Source: an uncultured Mycobacteriaceae bacterium
GTDB lineage: Bacteria; Actinomycetota; Actinomycetes; Mycobacteriales; Mycobacteriaceae
Length of the DNA stretch: 64,000 nucleotides
Direction of reading: 5' to 3'
Assembly: GCA_902826815.1 (NCBI GenBank)
Contig: CADEGF010000033.1
Coordinates: 1-64,000, forward strand
The notes beneath the pieces were generated by a model. The model did not search any database. It had not been told where the DNA came from and saw only the letters and a program-made list of their open reading frames with translations. Shown in pieces: positions 54,963 to 64,000 of this stretch (within the stretch, counting starts at the first letter, position 1; every line of letters begins with the position of its first letter). A program made the translations under genes and the position numbers.

Positions 54963-55567
54963 CTCCCGCCAAGCGACATCGCGGAGCGGGCGAACTCCTC
55001 CAGGCGTTCCCGCGGATACGTCTCAGGGTCGGTGATCGCCAACCGGCCCAGCATCTCGGCGAACGACAACATGGTGTGGCCAAGCAGCACGGGGTCAAGC
55101 GACGTGAGAGCCGGCGTCAGCGCGATGCCCGCCTTCGCCAGTTCCTCGGCCTGCGCCAGGATCGACGACCTGGCCGTTCGCAGCGCATCGCGATATTCGC
55201 GCGGGGCGCTCTCTGGCATGGTCAGAATCAGCCGCCAGCGGGTCGGGTTCTCGAGCACCACCTGCAGAAACGCCGATACGGTCGCCGTGTACGCGCTCGC
55301 GGGCCCGTGCACCGTCAGGTCGTCGGGCATCGCGGCGCGCACCTGGTCGATCCCGCGCCGATGCTCGCGTCGCAGCAGAGCCGCGACAAGTTCGCCTCGC
55401 GTGCGAAACACGGTGTACAGCACCGGCTTTCCCACGCCCGCCGCCTCGGCGACGGCCTCCATGCTCAGCTCGTGCAACTGGCACCCGCCCAGCACGGTCA
55501 TCGCCGCGTCGAGAAGCTGTTCGCGGCGCTGCTCGCGCGGCAGCCGCGGGGCGTACTTACGGGCCAT
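54944..55567 (-). CDS. TetR-family transcriptional regulator
   Basis: A repressor of 207 residues with an N-terminal HTH: REQLLDAAMTVLGGCQLHEL, then SMEAVAEAAGVGKPVLYTVF (recognition helix, about residues 35-55). The C-terminal domain (RWRLILTMPESAPREYRDAL) binds an unknown ligand. It is divergent from the MpaB-type gene, with a pair of 17-bp direct repeats in the gap, so it most likely controls that gene and itself. Confidence 0.9.
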   Translation of the reverse strand: MARKYAPRLPREQRREQLLDAAMTVLGGCQLHELSMEAVAEAAGVGKPVLYTVFRTRGELVAALLRREHRRGIDQVRAAMPDDLTVHGPASAYTATVSAFLQVVLENPTRWRLILTMPESAPREYRDALRTARSSILAQAEELAKAGIALTPALTSLDPVLLGHTMLSFAEMLGRLAITDPETYPRERLEEFARSAMSLGGSYAGPK

Positions 55568-55579
55568 GTGATCAATATT

Positions 55580-55629
55580 ACGGCACCGTTGTATTCCTGT
55601 CCTGCAATTGCTACGGTGGCGTTGTATTC
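55580..55629. promoter_or_regulatory. TetR/MpaB control region with 17-bp direct repeats
   Basis: ACGGCACCGTTGTATTC at 55580-55596 and ACGGTGGCGTTGTATTC at 55613-55629 agree at 14 of 17 bases and lie 33 bp apart, three helical turns. They fill the gap between the divergent starts and are probable regulator-binding sites. Confidence 0.55.
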
Positions 55630-55649
55630 ACGCGGAAGCGGAGGTAGAC

Positions 55650-56552
55650 ATGTCTATTCGGCGCGATGACTACGGGTTTTTTGGACCCGGTTCCCCGAGC
55701 TGGAAAGTGTGGGCCGCACCTACGGCGCTGATCGGGTTCCAGCGGGCGGTCGTGCTCGAGCACTTCGACCCGTATCTGGCCGCGGCGGTCGCCGACAGCG
55801 CGGGCATCTATACCGACCCCTCCGGGAGGCTGGACCGCACTCTGGCCTACTTCCTGACCGTCGCGGTCGCCGACGGGCGCACCGCGATCGAGGTGTCGGA
55901 TGCCTTGATGCGCGTGCACGCCAAGGCCACGGGCATCGAACCGATCACCGGAACTCGCTACAGCGCCAACAATCCCGACGCCCAGCTCTGGATCCACGTC
56001 ACCGGATGGCATTCGGTGCTCAAGTGCTACGAGCGATACGGTCCTGGCCCGCTGTCGAAATCCGAGGAGGCCCGGTTCTGGGCTGAATCGCGGATCGCGG
56101 CAGAGCTGCAGACCTGCAAACCATCCGAGGTGCCCGTGTCACGCGACGAGGTGCGCCAGTACTTCGCCGACGTCCGCGGCAAGCTGTGCACCTCCGAACA
56201 CGCCGACCGCGCCATGCGCTATCTGCTCTGGACCCCGCGCGATCGCGGCGTGCGCTTGTGGGCGGGCAGTCGGGTGATGGCGCCCGCGGCCATCGCCACC
56301 CTGCCGAAATGGATGAGGCGGATGGGCAACTTCGATCAGCCCGCCGCGGTGGACGCCGCCGTGACGCCCGCAGCCAGGGCGTTCGTGCGGGCTCTTGCCG
56401 CCGCCGACCATCGCCCGATGCTGGCGCTGGCGCGACGGATCGCCCCGCACACCGCCGAGATCCTGGCCCAGCACCTGGCGGCGGGACCGCCGGCGTCGCC
56501 GACGACGATCACCCCGGCGCAGGCGCGAGAACGGCTGGCTGTGCAGGTCTAG
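55650..56552 (+). CDS. MpaB/DUF2236-family oxygenase
   Basis: A 300-residue protein of the MpaB/latex-clearing-protein-related family (DUF2236), thought to be haem oxygenases. Seen: RRDDYGFFGPGSPSWKVWAAPTALIGFQRAVVLEHFDP in parts, RVHAKATGIEP and DAQLWIHVTGWHSVLKCYERYG, which carry the conserved His residues expected to bind haem, and HADRAMRYLLWTPRDRGVRL. No signal peptide. The substrate is unknown. ATG 55650 follows GCGGAGGTAG. Its 3' end overlaps lppZ (convergent) by 4 nt. It is controlled in all likelihood by the divergent TetR protein. Confidence 0.82.
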   Translation: MSIRRDDYGFFGPGSPSWKVWAAPTALIGFQRAVVLEHFDPYLAAAVADSAGIYTDPSGRLDRTLAYFLTVAVADGRTAIEVSDALMRVHAKATGIEPITGTRYSANNPDAQLWIHVTGWHSVLKCYERYGPGPLSKSEEARFWAESRIAAELQTCKPSEVPVSRDEVRQYFADVRGKLCTSEHADRAMRYLLWTPRDRGVRLWAGSRVMAPAAIATLPKWMRRMGNFDQPAAVDAAVTPAARAFVRALAAADHRPMLALARRIAPHTAEILAQHLAAGPPASPTTITPAQARERLAVQV

Positions 56553-57670
56553 GTGTTATCGGCGTTGCTGCGCGGGAAGCCGCCGCCCGACGGGAAGACC
56601 GGGAAAACGACGTCGTCGAGCTTCTCTGGGTCACCCGCGGTCTTGTTCACCGTCGCACCCCAGACGTTCCCGTCCGGCGAGGTCTGCAGAGCCCACGCGT
56701 GGCCGTGCACGTCCTGACGGACCACTTCGGGTTCGCCGGTGACCGAGCCGGTGTCGGGAGCCAGCCGCACGGCCACTGTCTGTTTGGGGTTGATCAGGTT
56801 GACAAGCACCGTGCCGTCGAGCGCGGCGCACCCGGCCGCGCCGGGCTTATCGGGCCAGGTCCAGACGGTCGAGGTCTTCGAGTCTTTGGTGATGCGCTGC
56901 AACCGGTCAGCCGTCGGGGTGCGGTCGACGACGTAGAGCGAGCCGTCCGAGGGATCCATGCACAGGCCGCCGCCCGACCCCAATCCGCTCATCGCGGTGG
57001 TCTGGGGGGCCTGGTTGACGGTGGTCGGCTGCTCGATGCGCAGCAACTTGCCCGCGGACGAAGCCGGGTCGGCCGCGAGCGCCGGGTCGCCTGCGTCGCC
57101 GGTCATCACCATCAGCGTGGTCTCGCTGGTGAACTGAAGGGCGCCCATGTTGCCGGTCGCACCCTTGGGGATGCCGGTGAGGATCGGCTTCGGGATGTCG
57201 CCGTCGGCGATGCGGACGACCCGGTTGTCTTCTGGCGTGCTGATGTAGGCGTACATCAACCGGTCCTGGCCGTACGTCGGCGACAAGACGATGTCCATCA
57301 GGCCGCCGTCACCGCTTCCGTCGACCGGAATGACGGTCTTGACCTTAGGTTCTGCCCGAACGGAGACCTCTTTGACGGCGCCGGTCACGCGTTCTGCGAC
57401 CAACGCGGACTGGCTGTCGGGCAGCATGATCAGCCCGCTCGTGCTCTCCAGGCAGCCCTGCATGACACCCGGTGCCGGGCACTCCTTGGGAAACGGCTTG
57501 GCAGGCAGCGGAGGCGGCGGCGGGGGAGACGAACTCGGACCCGGCCGCAACTCGGGTTCTTCGGTGAAAGGCTGCGATTGGGCGCTGTCGAACCGCGCAC
57601 AGCCGGACAGCGCGAGCAACACGGCGCAGGACAATGCGACGACGCCCCGCAAAGGCCCACGCACACTCAT
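56549..57670 (-). CDS. lppZ: Lipoprotein LppZ, glucose/sorbosone dehydrogenase-like propeller
   Basis: A 373-residue lipoprotein. Signal sequence GVVALSCAVLLALSGC with lipobox LSGC (Cys about 24), then a proline-rich stretch (PGPSSSPPPPPPLPAKPFPK) that probably spans the cell wall. The rest is a PQQ-sugar-dehydrogenase-like beta-propeller (GLMDIVLSPTYGQDRLMYAY, NMGALQFTSETTLMVMTGD, GLCMDPSDGSLYVVDR, HGHAWALQTSPDGNVWG). The catalytic His of true glucose dehydrogenases is not obvious, so enzyme activity is uncertain. Length and neighbours match Rv3006. It faces doxX, from which it diverges. Confidence 0.9.
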   Translation of the reverse strand: MSVRGPLRGVVALSCAVLLALSGCARFDSAQSQPFTEEPELRPGPSSSPPPPPPLPAKPFPKECPAPGVMQGCLESTSGLIMLPDSQSALVAERVTGAVKEVSVRAEPKVKTVIPVDGSGDGGLMDIVLSPTYGQDRLMYAYISTPEDNRVVRIADGDIPKPILTGIPKGATGNMGALQFTSETTLMVMTGDAGDPALAADPASSAGKLLRIEQPTTVNQAPQTTAMSGLGSGGGLCMDPSDGSLYVVDRTPTADRLQRITKDSKTSTVWTWPDKPGAAGCAALDGTVLVNLINPKQTVAVRLAPDTGSVTGEPEVVRQDVHGHAWALQTSPDGNVWGATVNKTAGDPEKLDDVVFPVFPSGGGFPRSNADNT

Positions 57671-57795
57671 GCCCGCCAGGTTACGGATTGTTCCGCGGTG
57701 CGCGCCACGCCGGTGCTCCCGCGCGCCTGCTTCTCACCCGCGAATACGAGGCGAAAAGCGCCGCGCCAATCCTCGATTCACCGATAGTGAGCACT

Positions 57796-57801
57796 TACCC
57801 T
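57796..57801 (+). promoter_or_regulatory. Leaderless -10 box (TACCCT) of the doxX gene
   Basis: TACCCT stands 6 nt before GTG 57808. This makes 57808 the better start than the upstream GTG at 57787. Confidence 0.45.
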
Positions 57802-57807
57802 GAGCAG

Positions 57808-58611
57808 GTGAGCAGTAATCCCCAGTGGCAGCGGCCCGACGATATGGGCCGACAGACGTCGGCAAGCCTGGTCGACCCAGAAGACGACCTGCCCTCGTCG
57901 AATTACGCGGGCGATTTCGAAACCACCGCCATCCCGAACTACAAGACCGATTCCCAGCCCGGATACGGGCTGATCAGCGACCCCGAGCCGCTGCCGTATT
58001 CACAACCGGGCGATAGCCAGCCGATGGCGTCCTACATTCAGCCCGCCGATATCGGGCACGGTTACGACGATCGGCGGACAGACGACCGGCGCGGCACCCA
58101 GGACTTCGGCCTGATGCTCCTGCGCTGGGCCGTCGGCGCCCTGTTGATCACCCACGGCCTGCAGAAGGCGTTCGGCTGGTTCGGCGGGCCGGGGCTGAAC
58201 GGCTTCGAGGACCGGCTGACCGAGGTCGGCTACCAGCACGCCGACATGCTGACCTATATCGGCACCGGAGCCCAGATTCTTGCCGGCCTGTTGCTGATCC
58301 TGGGCTTGTTCACCCCGCTGGCCGCCGCAGGCGCACTGGCGTACCTGGTCAACGGCCTACTGGTGGAGGCGATGGCCGCCCACAATGAGGCCAGGCTGCG
58401 GGACTTCCTCACCGACGGGCACGAATACAAGGTCATCCTGATCGTCGCGGTCGTCGCGATCATCCTCGCAGGCCCTGGGCGCTACGGATTGGATGCAGGC
58501 CGCGGGTGGGCCCGTCGGCCGTTCGTCGGCTCCTTCGCGGCGCTGCTCATCGGTATCGGCGGCGGAATCGCGCTGTGGGTGTTCCTCAACGGCGGCAACC
58601 CGCTGTCGTAG
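57808..58611 (+). CDS. DoxX-family membrane protein (Rv3005c type)
   Basis: A membrane protein of 267 residues. The first 105 are hydrophilic and rich in Pro, Gln, Asp and Tyr (PEPLPYSQPGDSQPMASY). Then four or five helices follow: LMLLRWAVGALLITHGLQKA, LTYIGTGAQILAGLLLILGL, AAAGALAYLVNGLLVEAMAA, YKVILIVAVVAIILAGPGRY and FVGSFAALLIGIGGGIALWV. This is the DoxX fold. In M. tuberculosis DoxX (Rv3005c) joins SodA and SseA in a membrane-associated oxidoreductase complex against oxidative stress. The start is chosen by the -10 box; GTG 57787 would add 7 residues. Confidence 0.88.
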   Translation: MSSNPQWQRPDDMGRQTSASLVDPEDDLPSSNYAGDFETTAIPNYKTDSQPGYGLISDPEPLPYSQPGDSQPMASYIQPADIGHGYDDRRTDDRRGTQDFGLMLLRWAVGALLITHGLQKAFGWFGGPGLNGFEDRLTEVGYQHADMLTYIGTGAQILAGLLLILGLFTPLAAAGALAYLVNGLLVEAMAAHNEARLRDFLTDGHEYKVILIVAVVAIILAGPGRYGLDAGRGWARRPFVGSFAALLIGIGGGIALWVFLNGGNPLS

Positions 58612-58615
58612 CGGC

Positions 58616-59020
58616 TCAGCCGTAGGGGTTGGGCACTCGACCGGCGCTGGCCTCCGTCAGGCGCGGCAGCGTGGAGAACGTGACGGCGGGAAGTGTCAGC
58701 TCGCGGCCGTCCTTTAGTTGGGCCCGCGCCCAGGAGCCCTTGTTGAAGGCGAGGCCGTCGATGTCCCCCCAGCTCACTGTCTCGCTGTGGGCAAGGCTGC
58801 GCGCGGTGACGGTGTCGCGGCCCGCGACGGTGCGCAGCCGGGCGATGTAGGTGGACAGCACCGCCGGAATGATCAGCAGCGGCGCAAACCACGGTGATGC
58901 CATCACCAGCGACAGGATGCCCAGCACCAGGAAGCCGACGGCGAAGTGCGCCATCGGCGAGATCCTGATGACGACCGGTTCAGCAGGGCCCGGCTGCGGT
59001 TGCGAAGTCACGCCTGCCAT
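58616..59020 (-). CDS. cfp6: Cfp6-like PH-domain protein
   Basis: A 134-residue protein with two hydrophobic segments (MAHFAVGFLVLGILSLVMAS and PWFAPLLIIPAVLSTYIARL) followed by a bacterial PH-like domain (TVTARSLAHSETVSWGDIDGL, AFNKGSWARAQLKDGRELTL). The M. tuberculosis counterpart is the culture-filtrate antigen Cfp6 (Rv3004); its function is unknown. ATG 59020 is chosen; longer open frames upstream run into the ilv leader. Convergent with doxX, divergent from ilvB. Confidence 0.85.
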   Translation of the reverse strand: MAGVTSQPQPGPAEPVVIRISPMAHFAVGFLVLGILSLVMASPWFAPLLIIPAVLSTYIARLRTVAGRDTVTARSLAHSETVSWGDIDGLAFNKGSWARAQLKDGRELTLPAVTFSTLPRLTEASAGRVPNPYG

Positions 59021-59049
59021 CGTCCCATTGCGTCGCGCCGGTAAGGAAT

Positions 59050-59079
59050 TTGACGGTTGACCAGTGCGGAGACTACGGT
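59050..59079 (+). promoter_or_regulatory. ilv operon promoter
   Basis: TTGACG at 59050-59055 and TACGGT at 59074-59079 are 18 bp apart. Transcription would then begin at about 59086-59088, on or near the GTG of the leader peptide, so that peptide is probably translated from a leaderless RNA. Confidence 0.6.
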
Positions 59080-59087
59080 CATTTGTT

Positions 59088-59159
59088 GTGTCGAACCTTG
59101 GCTTGCTCGTAGTAATTGGGTTGCGCGTTGATACCGCGCTAGCCCCGACTCGGGCATAG
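59088..59159 (+). CDS. ilvBNC leader peptide (23 aa)
   Basis: A 24-codon ORF from GTG 59088 to TAG 59157-59159. Nine of its 23 residues are branched-chain, with the run Leu-Gly-Leu-Leu-Val-Val-Ile-Gly-Leu-Arg-Val at residues 4-14. That is the mark of an attenuation leader whose translation speed senses leucine, valine and isoleucine. The control run (59097-59117) ends exactly where the antiterminator arm begins. It was too short to be found by a simple ORF list. It precedes ilvB by 110 nt. Confidence 0.85.
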   Translation: MSNLGLLVVIGLRVDTALAPTRA

Positions 59160-59214
59160 TCACAAGTATCAACGCGCAACCCTCGTACAGCGGCCTCGCT
59201 GACGGGGGTTTTTT
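59118..59214 (+). promoter_or_regulatory. Transcription attenuator of ilvBNC
   Basis: Two exclusive structures are visible. Antiterminator: GGGTTGCGCGTTGATAC (59118-59134) pairs perfectly over 17 bp with 59166-59182. Terminator: 59178-59192 pairs with 59197-59210 (core CAGCG/CGCTG, CGT/ACG, then CCC/GGG) and ends in six T at 59209-59214. The two share 59178-59182. A ribosome stalled on the early Leu/Val/Ile codons leaves the first arm free for the antiterminator. A ribosome at the stop (59157-59159) covers the second arm and lets the terminator form. Confidence 0.8.
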
Positions 59215-59269
59215 GTTGCCCCAGCAGTGATTTGAGAGTCCACAACAATTCCAGACAAATGAGGACATC

Positions 59270-61155
59270 GTGAGCGCACCAACCACACGACCCCCGGATC
59301 GGTCGGCGAACCCGCCGTACGGGGATTTGGCCGAGGCCAACGCTGCGCAATCCGCGGCGAAGGCGAGCGGTCAAGGCCAGTCAAGCCAGCCCAAGAAGGT
59401 TGCCCCGCAACAACTCACCGGAGCCCAATCGGTCATCCGGTCGTTGGAGGAGCTCGACGTCGAGGTCATCTTCGGCATTCCCGGCGGAGCCGTGTTGCCG
59501 GTCTATGACCCGCTCTTCGACTCGCAGAAGCTCCGTCACGTCCTCGTCCGCCACGAGCAGGGCGCCGGACATGCGGCAAGTGGATACGCTCACGCGACCG
59601 GCAAGGTCGGTGTGTGCATGGCGACGTCGGGCCCCGGCGCCACCAACCTGGTGACGCCGCTGGCCGACGCGCACATGGACTCGATCCCGGTGGTCGCCGT
59701 GACCGGTCAGGTCGGACGCGCCCTGATCGGTACCGACGCCTTCCAGGAAGCCGACATTTCGGGCATCACGATGCCCATCACCAAGCACAACTTCCTGGTG
59801 CGCAACGGCGACGACATTCCGCGGGTGATGGCCGAGGCGTTCCACATCGCGAGGTCGGGCAGGCCCGGTCCGGTGCTGGTCGATATTCCCAAGGACGTGC
59901 TGCAGGGGCAGTGCACGTTCAGCTGGCCGCCGAAATTCGAGCTGCCTGGGTACAGGCCGAACACCAAGCCGCACAGCCGCCAGATCCGGGAAGCCGCCAA
60001 ACTGATCGCGGTGGCGCGCAAACCGGTGCTCTATGTCGGCGGCGGCGTCATCCGCGGCGAAGCGACCGAAGAACTGCGCGATCTCGCCGAGATGACCGGC
60101 ATCCCGGTGGTGACCACCCTGATGGCGCGCGGCGCCTTCCCGGACAGCCATCCGCAGAACATGGGTATGCCGGGTATGCACGGCACGGTGGCCGCGGTGG
60201 CCGCGCTGCAGCGCAGCGATCTGCTGATTGCGCTCGGCACGCGGTTCGATGACCGGGTGACGGGCAAGCTGGACTCGTTCGCGCCCGAGGCCAAGGTCAT
60301 TCACGCCGACATCGACCCGGCCGAGATCGGCAAGAACCGCAACGCCGACGTGCCGATCGTCGGCGACGTAAAGGCCGTCATCGCGGAACTGATCGAGGCG
60401 CTGCGCCGCGACGGCACCTCCGCGATCCAGATGGACAAGTGGTGGGAGTACCTGCGCGGGGTGAAGGCGACATACCCGCTCAGCTATGGACCGCAGAGCG
60501 ACGGAAGTCTGTCTCCCGAGTACGTGATCGAACAGCTCGGCAAGATTGCGGGCCCCGACGCCGTTTACGTCGCAGGCGTTGGGCAGCACCAGATGTGGGC
60601 CGCGCAGTTCATCTCGTATGAGCACCCGAAGACGTGGCTCAACTCCGGCGGACTCGGCACGATGGGCTACGCCGTTCCCGCCGCGATGGGCGCGAAGTTC
60701 GCCCGCCCCGACGCCGAGGTTTGGGCCATCGACGGCGACGGCTGCTTCCAGATGACCAACCAGGAGTTGGCCACCTGCGCGGTCGAGGGCGCCCCGATCA
60801 AGGTCGCGGTCATCAACAACGGCAACTTGGGCATGGTGCGGCAGTGGCAGACACTGTTCTACGGAGAGCGGTACAGCCAGACGGACCTGTCCACGCACAG
60901 CCACCGCATCCCCGACTTCGTCAAGCTCGCAGAGGCGCTCGGCTGCGTCGGACTGCGTTGTGAGCGGGCCGAAGACGTCGTCGACGTGATCAACCAGGCG
61001 CGCGCCATCAACGACCGGCCCGTGGTGATCGACTTCGTCGTCGGCGCCGACGCGCAGGTGTGGCCGATGGTGGCCGCAGGCACGAGCAACGACGAGATTC
61101 AGGCCGCGCGCGGAATCCGTCCGCTGTTCGACGATCCCGAAGAAGGCCACGCCTG

Positions 61156-61156
<1 letters not shown>
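59270..61156 (+). CDS. ilvB: Acetolactate synthase large subunit
   Basis: The ThDP- and FAD-dependent first enzyme of valine/leucine/isoleucine synthesis; 628 residues. A 45-residue polar N-terminal extension precedes [20 protein letters not shown], then [16 protein letters not shown], the ThDP activator Glu in [20 protein letters not shown], the FAD region [20 protein letters not shown], and the ThDP-Mg motif [20 protein letters not shown] to [15 protein letters not shown] 59270 has GAGGA at 59261-59265. Its expression is governed by the leader and attenuator. ilvN overlaps its stop by one base. Confidence 0.97.
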
Positions 61157-62722
<1,566 letters not shown>

Positions 62723-62729
62723 CAGTTCA

Positions 62730-62782
62730 GCGATTTCGGCGCGCTGGCATGCGCACAACGTCGATGAGCGCGCCGAAATCGC
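62730..62782. terminator. Terminator between ilvC and the FAD oxidoreductase
   Basis: GCGATTTCGGCGCGCT (62730-62745) pairs perfectly over 16 bp with 62767-62782, loop 21 nt. A short T-run (ATTTTA) follows on the plus strand at 62783-62788. It lies between convergent genes and could act in both directions. Confidence 0.75.
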
Positions 62783-62802
62783 ATTTTAGGACGTCGGCGG
62801 CG

Positions 62803-64000
62803 TCATGGCGACAGCCTGGGCAGCGCCTTGATGCCGAACTCCTTGCGCAGCACGGTGCGCGCGGCGTAGTAGCCCGCCATCCCGTGCACACCGGTGCCCG
62901 GTGGCGTCGCCGACGAGCACAGGTACGCCTTCGGAATGGGTGTCGTCCACGGGTTGAGCCGAAGCGTCGGGCCGACCATCGCGGCGAACAAGGTGGCTCC
63001 ACCGACGATGATGTCGCCGCCGACGTAATTCGCGTTGTGGTCCGACATTTGGGCTGCGGGCACGCAATGCGATGACAGCACCAAATCGCGGAAGCCGGGC
63101 GCGGCGTCCTCGAACATCCCTGTGATCGTCTCGGTCAGGTCGGCCGCGGAGCCCGCCGGGACGTGCGCATAGGTCCACAACGGTCTGCGGCCCTGCTCGT
63201 CGATGCGCGACGGGTCGGCGAGGTGCGGCAGCGCCACCAGCGTCATCGGCCATTCGGCGTGCCGCCCCGCCGCGATCTCGCGCTCGGCAAGGGCCATCTG
63301 CGCCCTCGTCCCGCCCAGGTGCACAGTCGGCGCCTGGCCGACCCGCGCGTCACGCCATCCAATCTCGCCCGATAGCACGAAGTCGACCTTGCACACGCCG
63401 GGCCCGAATCGGTAGCGGCGCAACGCCTTCGCGTACCGCGACGGAACAGCGTCACCGTAGATGTCGAGAAGGGCCGTCGGTGCGGTGTCGTAGATCGTGA
63501 CACCGTCGGGCGGGGCGGTGACGCGTTCACCCAGCACCAGTTCGCCGCCGTGAGCTCGCAGATCGGCGATCAACGCGTCGGGGATCATCTGGGTCCCTCC
63601 GACCGGCACCGGCCAGCCCACCGCGTGCGCCAACGTCCCGAGCATGACCCCGGCGCCGCTGTTCACCGGTGACGGAATCGTCATGATGGCATGTGCGCCA
63701 ACGCCGGTGAACAATGCGCGGGCATCCTCGCCGCGCAACAGCCCCCATGCATGGCTGCCCTGGGTCAGCACGCGAAGGCCGGCCCGCACAGTCGTCGGCA
63801 GGTCCGCAGGCAGCGACCGCTTGTCGCCCAGGAAGAATCCGAGCACACCGTCGACGTGGTCAGCCAAGGGTCCGAAGAGCCGTCGCCATGACGCGCCGTC
63901 GGTGAGCTCCTCACAGGTGCGATCCAGCGAGCGATACGCGACTGCGGCGCGCCTGCCTGGCAGGGGATTGGCGTAGGACACGTCGGGCGCGACGAGCTGC
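62803..64000 (-). CDS. CrtI/amine-oxidase-like FAD oxidoreductase (Rv2997 type), partial
   Basis: The C-terminal 399 residues of a flavoprotein. The start lies beyond the window end, so the FAD-binding N-terminus is missing and the frame runs open to base 64000 (QLVAPDVSYANPLPGRRAAV). The visible part has the phytoene-desaturase-like layout: GVGAHAIMTIPSPVNSGAGV, WPVPVGGTQMIPDALIADLR, a central substrate domain, and the C-terminal FAD motif GVHGMAGYYAARTVLRKEFG. Substrate unknown; desaturation of a polyprenoid or oxidation of a related lipid is possible. By synteny it matches Rv2997. Confidence 0.85.
   Translation of the reverse strand, partial: QLVAPDVSYANPLPGRRAAVAYRSLDRTCEELTDGASWRRLFGPLADHVDGVLGFFLGDKRSLPADLPTTVRAGLRVLTQGSHAWGLLRGEDARALFTGVGAHAIMTIPSPVNSGAGVMLGTLAHAVGWPVPVGGTQMIPDALIADLRAHGGELVLGERVTAPPDGVTIYDTAPTALLDIYGDAVPSRYAKALRRYRFGPGVCKVDFVLSGEIGWRDARVGQAPTVHLGGTRAQMALAEREIAAGRHAEWPMTLVALPHLADPSRIDEQGRRPLWTYAHVPAGSAADLTETITGMFEDAAPGFRDLVLSSHCVPAAQMSDHNANYVGGDIIVGGATLFAAMVGPTLRLNPWTTPIPKAYLCSSATPPGTGVHGMAGYYAARTVLRKEFGIKALPRLSP

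Noticed and set aside
56186-57787. 533-residue plus-strand frame across the end of the MpaB gene and lppZ
   Set aside because: It is antisense to lppZ, whose lipobox, length and synteny are clear.
59381-61150. 589-residue open frame antisense to ilvB
   Set aside because: High-GC third-position effect; composition unlike a protein, and ilvB is certain.

Overview
The window is high-GC actinobacterial DNA and almost certainly comes from a mycobacterium, probably a fast-growing Mycolicibacterium. Evidence from the sequence: GTG/TTG starts are frequent, many genes have a TANNNT -10 box only 6-10 nt before the start codon (leaderless transcripts), and lipoproteins and GatCAB are present. The gene order follows, as I remember it, the Mycobacterium tuberculosis block from Rv3043c (ctaD) to Rv2997. 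The species cannot be fixed from sequence alone.

Layout. 1-9.5 kb: the 3' end of ctaD, serB, a MocR-type regulator divergent from a small ORF plus yczE, then a run of ABC ATPase, Nudix, enoyl-CoA hydratase, two methyltransferases and a secreted RsiV-like protein. 9.5-20.7 kb: a beta-propeller lipoprotein, a hexapeptide acyltransferase, a zinc-ribbon/cyclase/AAA regulator, an MFS-ArsR pair, and the three-gene cassette (methyltransferase, GH57, GT4) that makes methylglucose lipopolysaccharide. 20.9-22.8 kb: etfBA closed by a very strong terminator.

22.9-35.1 kb is an accessory catabolic island: FGGY kinase, SDR, SorC-type regulator, zinc alcohol dehydrogenase, a complete ABC importer with two ATPases, a DhaK-DhaL kinase and an RpiB-like isomerase. 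It resembles the tetritol (threitol/erythritol) utilisation locus described in M. smegmatis. 35.2-39.2 kb: an OlsB/OlsA-like acyltransferase pair, a cysteine desulfurase and mnmA. A small DUF1778/GNAT toxin-antitoxin islet sits exactly at the 3' end of mnmA and is flanked by a 56-bp duplication of that gene end.

40.1-54.2 kb: LpqA-like lipoprotein, MetE-like protein, a cell-surface protein, acyl-CoA synthetase, ArsR-SRPBCC fusion, ligA, an ACT protein, gatC-gatA-pfkA, a MarR/NAD(P)-binding pair and gatB. 54.2-59 kb: an NTF2-like protein, a divergent TetR/MpaB pair, lppZ, doxX and cfp6. 59-62.7 kb: ilvB-ilvN-ilvC behind a leader peptide and attenuator. The window ends inside a CrtI-like FAD oxidoreductase.

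Most notable: the branched-chain amino-acid attenuator with a leaderless leader peptide, the toxin-antitoxin islet that duplicated the end of mnmA, the tetritol island with its own operators and an extra FGGY kinase, the degenerate cyclase, and a 50-residue ORF between yczR and yczE. No tRNA, rRNA, CRISPR array or insertion sequence was seen. Apart from the 220-bp divergent region at 20730-20949, all intergenic gaps are short.
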